DNA from: Zygaena filipendulae
Lineage: Eukaryota > Arthropoda > Insecta > Lepidoptera > Zygaenidae
Length of the DNA stretch: 64,000 bases
NCBI GenBank assembly: GCA_907165275.2
Contig: OU015655.1
Coordinates: 3,918,501 to 3,982,500, forward strand
Reading direction: 5' to 3'
Shown piece after piece: positions 10,377 to 21,663 of the stretch. A program made the translations under genes and the position numbers. Each line of letters starts with the position of its first letter. The first letter of the stretch is position 1. The notes beneath the pieces are model-generated. The model was not told the DNA's origin, did no database searches, and worked only from the letters and a program-made list of their open reading frames with translations.

Positions 10377-11680
10377 TTAAATAGGTACCTAAAGGATAAC
10401 TTTTTTGCAAAAATGCATAATATAAGAATGTACAATGGCGTTCATAAGGCCTAGCATCTACCTATCAACCTTACATAGAAAAAGAATATTTTTTATATTT
10501 TCAATATGAACTCTATACAAAAAGGGATAATTGAAGCTGTTCAACCGATTTCATCCATCGGACTCCACTGATTTTCCTTGTAATATTAAACAGTAAACAG
10601 TAAAACCGGTCTAAAGTACTCTGAATCTAAATCTCAACTACGCCCGCACTTATGCAGTCAGGGCATTTTATGTCATATTCAACTGAAAGTGATGAATTTA
10701 CAGCACAGGTCATCATCATATTATACATATAAAAACATCGTATCTCGTTAAGAGCAGGAAGTGTGTGCGGCTGTTAAAAGTTAAACGCTTACTTTCGACA
10801 GCGTATACGTTTATTTTACGACCCGATGACCGTGAGCGTACCGCATAATGTGATATAACTTATGTCATTAATATAGGTATTATTTGTTTTCATTACAATC
10901 TTATTTTTTCGTGTTTGTATTAGTATATAATATGGTCTTATACTTATATTAGTACATACATAAATTAGCTCTAACTTACTTTTTTTATTACGATCCTTAT
11001 CACTAATGTCACCTTCATTATTCGTCACATACATTGCTCTCTTGTTCCATACCTACTATCTCTTTTACTTCATTAATTTATTGTAAAAGCGTGAGTGCGT
11101 TTGTTTGTCCACCTTTCAAATCGCAGAACAGAAAATAAATGATGGAAGGGACATCAACTTAGTTTAGTATGAAAACAGGTGGAAACCAGTGTCGCACGCA
11201 TTAAAACATTCATTAACGTAAAGCAATGTATTAATCGCTTTTTGGTTACGTTTTAACTTAGTCACTGTTTGCAAAATTCACAGTTTTGTGAATATTGTGG
11301 AAAATATACTTGGGATATTAGCATATTAGCAAAACTTTGGAACCGTGGCGCGCCTCTCCCCCCTACATGTCATCTCTAATAATAATTATTTATTTTCTCT
11401 GTTACAAATCGCAACGAAGCACCCTAGTTCCAGAGAATGTTGAATCCTGCACGCACGTAAAAATGCAAGCAACTATCTTAATGATATTTGAATGAAATAT
11501 TTTGTGCTGTTATCAAAGTTTGGTGTTAATTTACTAATGCTATTTATATTTAGGTACGAGCTTGATGTTATTTTTAATCGATATTGACAACTATTTATGT
11601 GTACTCGTTGTACTTTGTTTGTCCTTGGTTTCTTTTAACTTAATCCGAAGTATGTACTTATAATTAACATAATGATAAAG
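10377..11680. other. Unannotated AT-rich DNA
   Basis: No gene, tandem repeat or element was recognised. Short frames occur on both strands without start context, splice signals or recognisable content. Confidence 0.4.
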
Positions 11681-11699
11681 CTCAAATGGAGCCATCTCT

Positions 11700-12188
11700 A
11701 TTATAAAAAAAATTCCTCCGCCGCAATAAACTCAAATATCACTGATCGGATTTTCATGCGGTTTTCACCAATAGTGATTCATGAGGAAAGTTAAGGTACT
11801 TATACTTATAATTTGTCAAGGTTGTGTAAATTGAGTGAAATATGTGTGGAAAAAAGTGCACTAAATTTTGCATGTTGTATATTTTGTAACTCCGAATATA
11901 ACGCGGGTAAATAAAAAAAAATATATACATATATAAAAGTCCTCCGCCGAGTCTTTCTGTCTGTTCGCGATAAACTCAAAAACTACTAAACGGTTTTCAC
12001 CAATAGAGTGATTTATGAGGAAGGTTTAGTTTAAATATATATATAACGATGATTGGAAGTATTAGGAAAAGTACTTTCTCGCTTTAACTACTCAACCGAT
12101 CATCATTAAATTTTGTATGCACGTTGTTCGGGGTACAGAAAAGGACATCGGGTATTTTTAACCGGGTGAAACCGCAGGGAACAGCTAG
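11700..12188 (+). mobile_element. Two Helitrons in tandem orientation
   Basis: The first, about 11700-11910, has CTCCGCCGC, GGATTTTCATGCGGTTTTCA and CATGAGGAAAG, and ends near ATAACGCGGGTAAAT without CTAG. The second starts near 11940 (CCTCCGCCGAGTC) and passes through CTACTCAACCGATCATCATT and GTACAGAAAAGGACAT. It ends in GTGAAACCGCAGGGAACAG and CTAG at 12185-12188, followed by T. Confidence 0.75.
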
Positions 12189-12189
12189 T

Positions 12190-13232
12190 TCTCAAATAAA
12201 AAACATTTCAACTTTTTCCTTATACTCGTGAAGTTCTTGTTTGTGCTGGGTGCGGAGTGCAGGCTGATAATAATAATAATAAAATTGTTTATTTTAGGCA
12301 CAGGTTTCATTTAAAGTTTTGGAAATACTTGATTTGTTACTTAAAAATTGACGTTTACTCGTATTCACAATTACAATCTAAAATCTATTTTATTTCCTCA
12401 CAACCTTTGATTCGGGCGGATAAATGTCTCGAAAAAGTATGTTTATTGGTCTTGATATTGTATAAACCTACTAAGTAATTACATATATAGCAGAGGTAGC
12501 GTTTTCTTCTTTACTTTTTTATTCATTAGTGTATAATATTGTTTATGACACATTTCTTCAATAAGGTGGTTAAATATTGATATCATTATCCATGTCCAGT
12601 TGTACACGCGAACGCAGCGTCATTACCTTAAAAAATAATTTAGTTCAATTTAGTAGTTTTTGTGTGATGCGCGTACAAACAGATAGACAAACAAACGGAT
12701 ATAGAAAAAAAAATCTCTGCTTTGCTGGGCAACTATTATACATATACGCAACACTTTAATACTTTTTTTTGATACTTACAAAACACATCACTCAGGGTAA
12801 ACGCAAATATATATTCATCACATACTAAATGTTAACCTGACGGGGAAACTAACCTGCGATACGTGGCGTAGCAGTCAGGTTTGTTACCATTTATGGTATA
12901 TTATACATATATATGTATATATAATAAAATGTATTGGTATCCCTATACGGCTTGCTGTCAAATACATACTCTATACATAGGTACGTTGCCTACAGACTTG
13001 CGTCTCGTTAGGTACCAGTATATTATACCTATGTTCAGATGTTTCTTTCGCTCCCGTGCGGTTGTTTGTTGCGTGTTTGAGGCGAATTTGACCTTCGTTA
13101 TAATTTCCGCGCTAAAGGCAACCCCCCTATACGGATCGGCCGCCGTGGTGCAGTGTAAATGTGTGTGTGTGTAGTGGGCCATAGTTACCTATACAGCTGG
13201 TGTATGTACTCGTTTATACGTGATCGCCAACA

Positions 13233-13234
<2 letters not shown>
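12190..13234. other. Unannotated stretch
   Basis: A short ATA repeat lies at about 12267-12281 and an AT palindrome at about 12900-12925. Open frames of 60-97 codons here overlap on both strands without supporting signals. No gene was recognised. Confidence 0.4.

Positions 13235-13296
<62 letters not shown>
13235..13296. repeat. (GT)31 microsatellite
   Basis: Uninterrupted GT dinucleotides, followed by a short CG run to 13301. Likely polymorphic in length. Confidence 0.98.
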
Positions 13297-13303
<7 letters not shown>

Positions 13304-14187
13304 CTGTGTGCGAGTGAGCCCGTATTAGGGTCTTCGAAACAAACAATTTCTTATGTCTCCCTTTAGATTTAACATAAAAGCTTCTTTGTTATCCCTTCAA
13401 TGTTTTCCACGTGAATTTCAACCTAATGTCTGGATTTAGGTACTCGTGTGCGTTACTGCTGGAATTCTCTCGGGATGCGTTAATGTCAAACATAAGGTAG
13501 AGTGTATGAAAGCTCGCGCTCTATAAATAGCTAAATATGATGTCATAAAGTGAAGTGTTACGTTTGTACTGTTTTGTACAGTCAGCATCAACAACATATA
13601 AAGGTTTTTTAACTTTTTTTTACTATCGCAATAGAATCTGACGACTGCCAAACGTGATTACATATTTCTAAAGCTGACTGTACGCGCGCTTCTCTGTAGT
13701 CTGTATTGAATGACATCAGCGGCAGCGTGACCATCGGTTGGTGAGAGTAAACCACGTCCCGTTTCCTTTTTAAGATTTCGTACTTCAAAACGAGAAAAGG
13801 GAATCTTTATAGGATCACTTCATTGTCCTTCTGTTTGTCAAGACCATTTATAAACAGAACGCGTGGAGATATCAAGTTAGAATAAATATAAAATACTCCG
13901 GTCTGCAATCCCTTGGAATTGTGAAATATATCAAACTGCTTAGTCAACTCGAGCAAAAGATACGGCCCTTCACACTTTAATTTTGACATCGGTAGATATA
14001 GGGAATCAATACTTTTTTTTTTAGGGAATCCATACCTATAGGATACATCCCGGCCGTGCTTCCCGGTGACATACGATCATGAAGGTTGACAAAAAATTGT
14101 TATTTTATAAGTATGTCTTATATTATAGCACAAGAACAAGGAAAAATCCGAAAACCTTTTTTTAGTTACATATTATATTATCTATCT

Positions 14188-14465
14188 TCTATACTATAAT
14201 AAAAGAATAGAATCCGCGATTCTGTACATTGAATATTTTTACCTAAAATTGAGAGAGGTGATAAAAGAAGAGTAACCAAGCCCAAGAAAAAGTTTTTAAA
14301 ATTCTTTTCTGTCTGTCTGTCTGTTCGCGATAATCCCCGCATCTACTGAACGAGTTGTCATGCAGTTTTCAGTAGTAGACATGGACCAATTTTTTTTTTT
14401 TAATTGGTCCATGGTAGTAGATTAAGCTTAGTCTGGAGCAACATATAGACATTTCCAGGCACCAC
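14188..14465 (+). mobile_element. Helitron subfamily B, 5' part, with an insertion
   Basis: It starts TCTATACTATAATAAAAG and passes through GATTCTGTACATTGAATA, a TCTG repeat and TTCGCGATAATCCCCGCAT. It continues to TTAAGCTTAGTCTGGAGCAA before losing similarity, so the CTAG end is missing. The micro-palindrome at 14380-14413 interrupts it. Fuller copies lie at 16987, 50835 and 59759. Confidence 0.75.
14380..14413. mobile_element. Micro-palindrome with 8-bp target duplication inside a Helitron
   Basis: The arms CATGGACCAATT and AATTGGTCCATG are perfect and separated by ten T. Perfect direct octamers GTAGTAGA lie at 14372-14379 and 14414-14421. Removing the insertion plus one octamer restores a sequence that aligns with other subfamily B copies. 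Confidence 0.75.
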
Positions 14466-14810
14466 AGTCCAGAATAGATATACAAGATAATATTATGAAC
14501 TTTCAGAAGTGACCTGTATTTGTACCTACATATTTATAGTGTCTATTTTAAGTATTTATGTCACACACAAATGGCAAAATGTGTTTGTGTGAAAACCTAA
14601 TTATAAATTCAATCTCGCCCACATATAGGAGTGGAACTCTGCACGATTCGCACGTCGTCGTCGTCGTTGTTTCGAGACGACGTTGCCGCTTATACGCTCC
14701 GCTACGTAGTTTAGTGCGTCACTCGGTTCAATTATGTAACTTTGCTACATTGGAGCTGCGTCCTCGCGACCCTATACCTCCCAAATCCGCCCAGTTATAC
14801 AACTCTTGCT

Positions 14811-15006
14811 GCCCCCCCCCCCCCTGCGGTTTCACTCGCGTCAATTCGCCTGGGGAACTCTTTGTGTCAAGATGACCAGTTCCCTGTGTCCTAGTCCAAT
14901 GCCACAATTTGTGTTACTAATGGACTCTGTAGCTTTATATCAATGAAAGAATTTTTTGAATCAGTGCACAAGTGCTAGACCTACCTGTTTGATTTTAGTA
15001 TAGATA
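14811..15006 (-). mobile_element. Helitron with poly-C tract
   Basis: A run of 14 C (about 14811-14824) is followed by TGCGGTTTCACTCGCG, TTCGCCTGGGGAACTC, TGTAGCTTTATATCAATG and AAGAATTTTTTGAATC. It ends near TTTTAGTATAGAT. The C run may be an expanded CCCC of the hairpin. Confidence 0.65.
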
Positions 15007-15920
15007 GACTGCATTGAGACGCGAGTCCTTCGTAATGCCGGACCCTTGCCTTAACCAAGAAGACGCCATATTAGACGCCAGGTGCCGATAAAAATCGGTC
15101 ACTCAACATTAGTCTGCGTCATTGGTCGTCACTAACGATAAGACAATAGGCACACAAGCAACACGAATCTTGTGTTGCTTGTGTGCGTCTGTTGGTATCT
15201 AGTCTGCGGCTTGCTCTCGTACTTTTCGCGGAGAAGATTGTCCCCGTCGATGGCGTCTCCTTTTGGTTAACACTCGATCAATTTACGTCAAACGTCATCT
15301 ATAGTATCGGCGAATAGGAAGCTAGGTTACGCTGCGTCTCACGCCTGGACTATATACAGTCCACCGAAGCCGTTGTGACTCGTTCGTGACGCCGCATATT
15401 TATAACGTAACAAACGGCAACAGACACTTACGGGTGCCAACTGTAAAGTTCACTAACATAGATTTGGCAAGAGTCACTATTTACGAGTAGTGTCTAATCT
15501 TCGAACAAACATTCGCGGAACACGTACCCGTGTTAGCACTGTGCGTGGGTGTATCAAATCAAAATTGAACACCTGCAAGTATCGTCGGACGTTATTCGAT
15601 ATCTATTGCCGAGATAGAATAAACTCTCGAGTACCGATCAACTAATAGCTAGTTAGAGGAGTAGGCAAGCGAGCGATACGCGTACCTTATGAGTATAGTA
15701 AAAATAGGCGTGATACCGGTCTCTTAGCGCTCATTACTTCGTCATGATCTATATTAGAATTTATAAATCCGCGAACGCTACGAGTTCCGTCCGACACTCA
15801 CAAAGAACTCTTAGGACAGGTTTTAATTCAAATTATTCTGGCTATCATAGTTTTATGAGCTTCGAATCATAATCTTCATATCACCTAACAGCTGATGTCC
15901 ACTGTAAATACCTTCTCTAA
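15007..15920. other. High-complexity unique stretch
   Basis: This region is less AT-rich than its surroundings and lacks the dispersed repeats. It contains the hairpin at 15150-15186 and a TATA-like TTATAAAT at about 15760 followed by a CCGTCCGACACTCACA segment. I could not build a coding frame or convincing splice pair. Regulatory DNA or an untranslated exon is possible. Confidence 0.25.
15150..15186. repeat. Perfect short hairpin (15-bp arms)
   Basis: GCACACAAGCAACAC and its reverse complement are separated by 7 nt. No flanking direct repeat was found, unlike the micro-palindromes at 5503, 10341 and 14380. Confidence 0.85.
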
Positions 15921-16153
15921 CCGCCGCACTCAGAGTCGACTTTAAAGATTACTTGTTAAGTATAGATTTTTAAAACAAAACTTCCGCAATGAGACAAGTT
16001 TAATAAATTAATGTTAATTGGAATTTAACTAATTAAGTTATATCTCATTAAATGCCAATTAACATTAATTTACTTAACGTCTCTGATCGCGGCAGTTTTG
16101 TTTTAAAAATCTGTACTTAACTAAGTAATCATTAGAGTCGACTCTGAGTGCGG
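15921..16153. mobile_element. Harbinger-like fold-back MITE, copy 2 (233 bp)
   Basis: Same family as 7117-7355: CCGCCGCACTCAGAGTCG and CGACTCTGAGTGCGG termini with shared arms, flanked by TAA at 15918-15920 and 16154-16156. The loop differs in length. Confidence 0.85.
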
Positions 16154-16986
16154 TAAGGGTGATAAGTAGGTAATTAATCAATTGTTTATTTTAAATCAAT
16201 AGCTGCGTTGTTTTTTTTTAATACTCCCGGCGCACGTTCACTGCCTGGCATAATATAGGAGCACATTTATTTTTTCTCTTCTTTCTTTCAATTTGTTTGA
16301 TTAAAATTTAATTAATTTATGATATCAATATATGTATATATTTGGCTCTTTCACTTAAAAAAATCTATCAATTTCAAATTTTCCCCGTTTCCCTTGCAAA
16401 GGGCTAAAGTCGGAACTTTAGACCGGCCACATGTCAGGAAAAATCCTGTTATCTGGGGCAACTCTACTTATACCTATTGGTCAGGAGCGTTCTAAGAGCA
16501 TATTGTTGACAGGGTTTTTTACAGGATTCATTAGGTACTTGACAAGTTTTCGTTTATTTAAGTAGTGGTAATTGTTTCCATAAAAATTACACGGCATGAC
16601 ACAAATGTATCATTTAATTATTCCATAAAAGTCTCGCTGAATTTAGAGGCCAGATACGAACCAACAAAGACTGGCGGAACGTGTTGTTGTTAAATAGATT
16701 GAAATTTACATGACAAAGGATAGTCGATGCGCATTCTAAACGCGTCTATCAATTCCGTGACAAAAGATTTAACAGATATAGGTATGTTTTGATCATCCAT
16801 AGTATACTGACCGGGTTATAACCGTCTCATACATTACGCAACTCGCTAATATAAGTAACAATATGTCTCAGAGGTGACAAGCACTGAGTGCCCGGCTTTC
16901 CTGGCGTTATGTGTTAATGTCGCACATGTATCGTGATTGTAACACCTATCACAAGCTCTATAATTCACTTGAGAATCTATTTTCTA

Positions 16987-17288
16987 CTAGCTGTGCCCCG
17001 CGGGTTCACCCGCATGAAACGTTTTTATGTAACAACTTTTTACCCGACATCCGATTTAAATGAAACAAAGCCTATGTGTTGCTCCAGGCTAAGTTTAATC
17101 TATCTGTGAAAACCGCATGATAATCCTTTCGATAGTGGATTCGGAGATTTTTTGCGAATAGACAGACAGACATAAAATAATTTTTAAATATTTTTGTGGT
17201 TGTTTAGGTATTCTTTTTTTATCGCCCCCTCTGAATTTTGGGTAAAAATGTTCAATATACAGAATCGTGAATTCTACTCTTTTATAGT
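16987..17288 (-). mobile_element. Helitron subfamily B, nearly complete
   Basis: The plus strand starts CTAGCTGTGCCCCGCGGG after an A. It runs through GTTTTTATGTAACAACTT, CATCCGATTTAAATGAAACA, GTTGCTCCAGGCTAAG and GTGAAAACCGCATGA, and ends near TCTACTCTTTTATAGTAT, the 5' terminus. Confidence 0.85.
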
Positions 17289-17289
17289 A

Positions 17290-18649
17290 TAATTGAAAAT
17301 TGGGAAGCATTTTTTAAGTGATTTAATTAATATGCTGAAAATTTAGTGACTTATACATAATGTAATTTAAAAATATTTCAAGGGATGAACGAAACATTTA
17401 CAAAGAATTTCGTCTCACCATGAACTCGTCTTCAGCTTTGCTCACAAATTTTTTGAGCAGTTAAAGACTAAATAAAGATCTGCTGCAATAATCTGGCTCT
17501 TCCATCCAACGCACACTTCACACTTCTGACTTAATTTTTATTGCCTTTTCCGAGACCCTATAACCAAGCGGACGGTAGCTGAGAAGTCCTACGAAGCAGC
17601 AACTGGACCAAAAATACCAGATTAGAAATGTATTCATAGTTGCTGAATGTGTAATTGTGTGGTTCAGATAAGAAACTACGCCAATCAGTTAAAAATATTC
17701 TTGACACGTGTAGATGCAACTAAATACACATTATTATTTTTCTTTTGAAGCTTTTGATATAGAAGCCAACTTTTAATAAATCGCTGCTTGGTATCATTGC
17801 CCCTTGGTTATTTTGATTCGTATAAACGTTGATGTGAAATATATAACTAATGAAGAATGTTACAATTACATTCTGACATAATACTTATAAATAAGTATGT
17901 ATATAATATTATAAATTCACTAAATCATAGCTCGTATTCCCTTGAAACTCCAAGTAGGTACTCGTGTAAAGCCGTCGTCCGATAAAAGTATAACACATCA
18001 AATAGGCTTTTACGATAATCCTTTGTACAATATCATAGTCTATAACTCTATACCGTGATAAATAAAAGATAAGAGATACAAATGTTAAATAGGTAAAAGC
18101 ACTTTATTTCAGTGTCTTTTTTAATAAATTGTTTTCTGTATTAGAAAGTAAATTATGATATTAATTATTATGATCTTCTGGGATGAAAAATAGAGTAGGT
18201 AGGTAAACATGTCAATCGCTCTACATAATTGAAATCGTTTCAAGCCTTCGTTAGTAGGCTAGACGGAAACGCGTTTTGTCGCTACAGTGTTTCAGCTATT
18301 GAACACGGAGCATAGCAAGCGTGAAAGAAATACGATTCCTTTATCCCAAGGGAAACGTTCGATGCGAAGAAAAACTTTATAACGAACAAAAGAACCGGAG
18401 ACATGTGAATACGAAAATATATTATTTATTATACCTAGTAAATATGTTGACACAGGCGACGTAGAGAAGCAGTTCCGGGGCTTGTTATGGTTCTCCCAAC
18501 TCTCGGGAACGTGCAAAATTTTAATGAGATCCTTTCAGCTATTAAACTGGGAAACACGAGCCAACTAAAATCCAGACGTTGCAGAAATGTATATAACGTG
18601 TAATGTGCAGAGTGCAGAGTGTTGGGAAAAGGACTATAACTCGGTCAGC
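17290..18649. other. Unannotated AT-rich DNA
   Basis: No element, gene or strong splice signal was recognised. A 74-codon minus-strand frame at 18292-18516 lacks support. Confidence 0.35.
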
Positions 18650-18677
18650 GGGAGGGTAGGGGGGGGAGGGGGTTGGG
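18650..18677 (+). other. Potential G-quadruplex motif
   Basis: Four or more runs of at least three G with loops of 1-2 nt occur in 28 nt. This satisfies the usual G4 pattern and is unusual for this AT-rich window. Confidence 0.6.
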
Positions 18678-19036
18678 AAATGAGCTCAGTATTGGTTATT
18701 CCATGATGTCCGCAGCTTATCTTGTTACATGCAATAAAGCAATCAGATTGCATATGCACTTCAATATATCTGAAGTACATTTCTGTTTATTGCAATATGC
18801 ATAGAACGTAAAATGGAATTTTGATAGTTTGTTTAAACTCCATAAGATATTGAAAGACAATAAGAGTGGACGTTTTCTAGACGACGAAATGCCATATTGA
18901 GCAGATATTACATGAGCTATATATATTTAAAGCTGGAAACTAGAAATACAATCCATATGACAACATCAGCTTTAAGACAATGCTCAGAGTCCGCAACGCT
19001 TTAATCGATGTCAAAATAAGACACGAATAACTGAGC

Positions 19037-19357
19037 TTGGCTAAACACATAGTAAAAAAAAAAAAAATGTCCATTCTAAGCTTCACCGACATGTGTTATG
19101 CACATTGTCGTTGGCACAATAATAACCAAAGTTCCCATCAGCCTAAAAGAAAAGGAAGTCAACAACTTGGTCCACTAATTGAAATTGCCCAGCATCATTG
19201 TCTTCGGATGAAATTACATAAGTCTTCTTTGGATCGTTTAGTTCACATCATTCTGATGTTGGCAGTTGAGGCTTCTATAATAAAAACTTATTTGCGTGTA
19301 GCTGATTTTCTATCGAATATTTACTATACACTGTGTAAATCTGCGTTCCCACCATAA
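19037..19357 (+). CDS. Uncharacterised ORF (hypothetical)
   Basis: The open frame starts on TTG, but its first ATG lies just after a run of A at about 19051-19064 and would give about 95 residues. The middle is basic and rich in polar residues (NNNQSSHQPKRKGSQQ). The C-terminal part has an amphipathic stretch (SSLDRLVHIILMLAV). No family motif was recognised. Upstream and downstream signals are poor, with no promoter and no AATAAA within 80 bp. The length is above chance for this base composition but not decisive. A decayed element ORF is the main alternative. Confidence 0.2.
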   Translation: MAKHIVKKKKMSILSFTDMCYAHCRWHNNNQSSHQPKRKGSQQLGPLIEIAQHHCLRMKLHKSSLDRLVHIILMLAVEASIIKTYLRVADFLSNIYYTLCKSAFPP

Positions 19358-19479
19358 GACAGTATATTTATGGACGAAACAGTAAGTAATGTTGTCTATT
19401 ATTTTAGCAAACTTTTAAAACACTGATGATTGAAGAATAGTCGAGTTTATAATAAATAAACCATCGTTTTGTGACTTAC

Positions 19480-19575
19480 CTGGGTACTGTCACCCCTAAT
19501 TCCATATGATGGGCATCTTCCACGATAGTTATTGTAATCTTCGTTCATTTATTTTCATTATCAGCAGTACCTATA
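19480..19575 (-). CDS. Candidate first coding exon with consensus donor
   Basis: On the minus strand an ATG at 19548-19546, directly preceded by an in-frame TAA, opens 23 codons reading MNEDYNNYRGRC...GDSTQ. They end exactly at CCCAG|GTAAGT (last exon base 19480), a near-ideal donor in phase 0. Upstream, GGATTCAG gives a possible acceptor so that the exon would begin at 19575 with 27 nt of 5' UTR. The peptide is polar and tyrosine/arginine-rich, with no repeat similarity nearby. The gene would continue towards lower coordinates; I could not place the next exon. The protein is not recognised. A candidate upstream exon is at 23810 on the same strand. Confidence 0.45.
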
Positions 19576-19851
19576 CTGAATCCGTAAATATGACGGGAAT
19601 GCTTTAATAGTTTATATTAGATTTCTCGTTCAGGCGCGAATCCAGCCCCTAAAAAGGTTGTGGCCATCGGAAAATTAGTTTTGTTTACGTATCATAATTT
19701 CAGAACTACCTACTAAACCGACTACGATGACACTTTTACACATTGAAAGCATGTATCACGTTTAGAACGCGATCACGCACGGTTCAACTTGACTTCTTTA
19801 CCAATCAATTTGATATCAACCTCAATTAGGGTTGTAGGCATGCCCACCGTG

Positions 19852-20091
19852 CAGTGGCGAAGGGTGAAATATTGAGAGAGGGAAGCCGGAAATCTACTTT
19901 AATTTCAACTTATTAAACTATTAACTGTTCCCCGCGGTTTCACCTGCGAAAAGTTTCGGAGTTCCCGCGGGAATTCCGGTATAAAAAGTCCTTCCCTGTA
20001 TCCCTGACAACGTTCTCAATTACGGTAGAGAGAGACGTTGCGTCTGAAGGGAAGCCGGTGGGAATTGGCTTCCATGGTACCTTCGCCACTG
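19852..20091 (+). mobile_element. hAT-type MITE carrying a Helitron core, copy 2 (240 bp)
   Basis: Ends CAGTGGCGAAGG and CCTTCGCCACTG are flanked by perfect octamers CCACCGTG at 19844-19851 and 20092-20099. The interior contains CCCCGCGGTTTCACC, GTTCCCGCGGGAATTCCGG and TCCTTCCCTGTATCCCTGA, a Helitron 3' half in reverse. About nine tenths identical by eye to 4353-4586 after reverse complementing. Confidence 0.9.
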
Positions 20092-20355
20092 CCACCGTGC
20101 CCATAAGGCTGGATTGCGCCCGTTCTCGTTTGGTGAACCGCAAAACTTATTTAACCTTTTTTATTCATTCACATTCATTATACACAATAATATAATAAAA
20201 TCCGTAAATATAGTGAGTATGGGACTAAATAATGGGATTCAAAGGCCAAAGTTAATACAATGATGACGTCATTCGGTCAGACTATATTATAGTTAATCAG
20301 TTCGAGGTTCTTGTGACCTGAAGCCTTGATTTCTATTCTGACATTTTTTTAATAA

Positions 20356-20530
20356 TCCTACTAATATTACAAATGTGAAAGTGTGGATGTTTGAATGTTT
20401 GTTACTCTATCACGCAAAAACGGCTGAACGGATTTGGATGAAATTTGCCATGCACGTTGTCAGGGGTACAGAGAAGGACATAGTACTTAACTCCGAAATT
20501 ACCGCGGGTGAAACCACGGGTCACAGCTAG
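20356..20530 (+). mobile_element. Helitron subfamily A with internal deletion
   Basis: Starts TCCTACTAATATTACAAATG and ends CACAGCTAG followed by T. Compared with 29861-30051, the stretch around the internal CCCGCGGG hairpin is missing. Confidence 0.85.
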
Positions 20531-21216
20531 TACGGAATAAATTGCAACCACAAGAGGACCCAAGAGGATAAATACATTTCCCGTAGTGGTATTCAAAGGC
20601 GGAAGTAATACGATTCGGTCAAAAAGTAATTAGTATGAGATTCTTTTGGCCTTGAAACCCTGGTTTCTATTCCGATTTTTATAACAAAGTACAGAATAGT
20701 GATATGGGACCACGAGAGAAAATATTGAGTATCCTTTTTCCTATGATCGCTTTCGTGTTTATAAAGTATACCCTGCGAAATGTGTACCTACCTATAGGTA
20801 CCTAAACAAATTCAGCACATGGAGGCGCCGCAAGTTAGTTACTATTCACCTATTTATATTCATTTCTAATGGCGACATTTTTATTATAAGTACTTTTTAA
20901 GGTCACACAAACTCGTTTCTATCTCATTTAGAAAAAATTAAATCAGCACTTGGATACATAAATTAATTTCCCTTTTTCCATTCCGTTCAACTAAACGAAT
21001 CAACTAGTTGATCCGTTTGATACCCTCCGAGACACTTTCTTCCTAATCGGACCAACTAATATGATCTGTTAAATATATGGTCTTAACGAATCAACTTACA
21101 ATGATTACCTATACTCTATCGAATAGAATGAAAAATATGTGGAATGGCAGTAGCAAATGAAAGATCACGTGACATAAAATTTCGCTAGTCTCAAATGAAA
21201 TAATTATAATTACGAG

Positions 21217-21525
21217 CTGTTCCCGGAAGCTTCACGGAATTACGATGTCCCCGCGGGAATTTCGCTATAAAATTACCCTATGTCCTTCTGTGTAGGCACC
21301 ACCCTTGACAAAGCATATTGTGCAAAATTTCATAAGACTTTACCCGCGTTAATTTCGAAGCTTTCGCGGGAATTCCGGGACACAAAACCCTTGTCCTTCT
21401 CTATGCCCCTGACAACCTGTGTGCAAAATTTCATCTTCATGACAATCGGTTGAGCCGTTAAGGCGTAAAAGCGTAACAAACGAACAAACAAACTCACTTT
21501 CGCATTTATTATTATTATAAATACG
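21217..21525 (-). mobile_element. Two Helitrons in tandem
   Basis: Two 3' halves follow each other (TTCCCGGAAGCTTCACGG at about 21222, TTTACCCGCGTTAATTTC at about 21340). They share one 5' end (CTCACTTTCGCATTTATTATT). The first terminal CTAG is mutated to CGAG. Confidence 0.7.
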
Positions 21526-21663
21526 CATTATTTCGATCATTGTCAAAATTTAATTTGCAATCCTAGTGGACGGAGGGAATTTTTAACGGGCATGATGACT
21601 ATTTTGGCCGTCTTGTAGATTAATAAATAATATTGGACACGTATTTTTCCTTTTTTTACGTAA

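Noticed and set aside
12881..13182. 97- and 74-codon ORFs on opposite strands
   Set aside because: They overlap each other, have no recognisable content and end in or near the GT microsatellite. Neither has splice or poly-A support.
14558..14875. 105-codon plus-strand ORF with poly-Val and Pro runs
   Set aside because: It runs through a GTC repeat and into the poly-C tract of a Helitron. There is no domain or supporting signal.
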